6,500 bases of DNA, taken from positions 1 through 6,500 of the forward strand of contig JAEYZV010000636.1 in the NCBI GenBank assembly GCA_023427865.1. Reading direction: 5' to 3'. A program made the position numbers and the translations under genes. The stretch is from Acidobacteriota bacterium. Lineage in GTDB: Bacteria; Acidobacteriota; Vicinamibacteria; Vicinamibacterales; Vicinamibacteraceae. Of this stretch, positions 6,294 through 6,500 are shown one piece after another. Position 1 is the stretch's first letter; every line of letters begins with the position of its first letter. The notes under the pieces were generated by a model. It was not told the DNA's origin and made no database searches. It worked only from the letters and a program-made list of their open reading frames with translations.

Positions 6294-6500
6294 TCAGACG
6301 AGCGGTGAACGCGAATCGCGCGCCGGGGACGTCGCGCCCGGCCCGGTCTCCGACGGCTCTGTCGCGGCGGGCTCGTATCGTGCCTCGCCGATTGCTCCGC
6401 CGATCACCCGGTTCGTGTCCTCCGCGCGATCCCGTCCCACCGCCTCGCCGAACTCGCCGGCGGACGCCGCGCACGTCGTCCCGTGTTCGCCGTAAAGGCA
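6294..6500 (-). CDS. Possible C-terminal end of a gene cut by the window edge
   Basis: A minus-strand frame is open from base 6500 to a TGA at 6296-6294, giving 68 residues without an ATG; the start must lie outside the window. About half of its codons begin with G, nearly all end in G or C, and it has a balanced acidic and basic composition (for example GEFGEAVGRDRAEDTNRVIG), as real genes of this composition do. The last 25 or so residues are a Pro/Ser/Thr/Gly-rich tail. I do not recognise a family. Two other frames over the same bases are also open: minus-strand 6280-6500, which is extremely Arg-rich, and plus-strand 6145-6495, which is Ser/Pro-rich. Both look like shadows, but so short a fragment cannot be settled by eye. 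Confidence 0.4.
   Translation of the reverse strand, partial: CLYGEHGTTCAASAGEFGEAVGRDRAEDTNRVIGGAIGEARYEPAATEPSETGPGATSPARDSRSPLV

Noticed and set aside
6145..6495. Plus-strand open frame of 116 residues at the right end
   Set aside because: Ser/Pro/Arg-rich with no domain or Shine-Dalgarno; it shares third codon positions with the more plausible minus-strand frame, so its high G/C third positions are not independent evidence.
1..6500. tRNA, rRNA, transposase, integrase or defence genes
   Set aside because: None of the intergenic stretches contains a tRNA-like fold or rRNA-like sequence, and neither large gene nor the small gene shows such domains.

Overview
This is a GC-rich (roughly two-thirds G+C by eye) bacterial chromosomal segment. 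Coding is dense and almost all on the minus strand. The mix of an exported tricorn-type protease, an exported PQQ-dependent quinoprotein dehydrogenase and intergenic DNA made of short GAAGGCC-type repeats suggests a soil-type Acidobacteriota genome, perhaps of the Vicinamibacteria type. That placement is inference from composition and gene style, not a database match.

Layout from left to right. Bases 1-143 are non-coding and repeat-rich: a perfect 9-bp stem-loop at the window edge, then a degenerate array of a CGAAGGCCG unit. Bases 144-3455 (minus) encode a complete signal-peptide-bearing tricorn protease homologue (1103 aa): beta-propellers, C1 domain, PDZ domain and an S41-type C2 catalytic domain. 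Bases 3456-3745 are a 290-bp intergenic leader with an AT-rich island and two inverted repeats. Bases 3746-5632 (minus) encode a complete exported PQQ-dependent dehydrogenase of the glucose-dehydrogenase-like type (628 aa, GTG start). An 80-bp divergent intergenic region carries a possible minus-strand promoter and a dyad. Bases 5713-5979 (plus) encode an 88-aa unrecognised small basic protein with one short hydrophobic segment. Bases 5980-6293 hold three GC-rich stem-loops and no convincing gene. Bases 6294-6500 (minus) are probably the C-terminal end of another gene that begins outside the window, so 5980-6293 would be a convergent 3'-end region.

How the genes may work together: both large proteins have signal peptides and should act in the periplasm. 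One finishes peptide degradation; the other oxidises a sugar or alcohol-type substrate with PQQ. They share a strand but are separated by 290 bp with a candidate terminator, so I do not claim an operon. I see no new multi-gene system here. The points most worth a second look are the left-edge repeat element, the small plus-strand protein with a motif reminiscent of pre-toxin TG domains, the possible leaderless GTG start of the dehydrogenase, and the hairpin cluster at the right.
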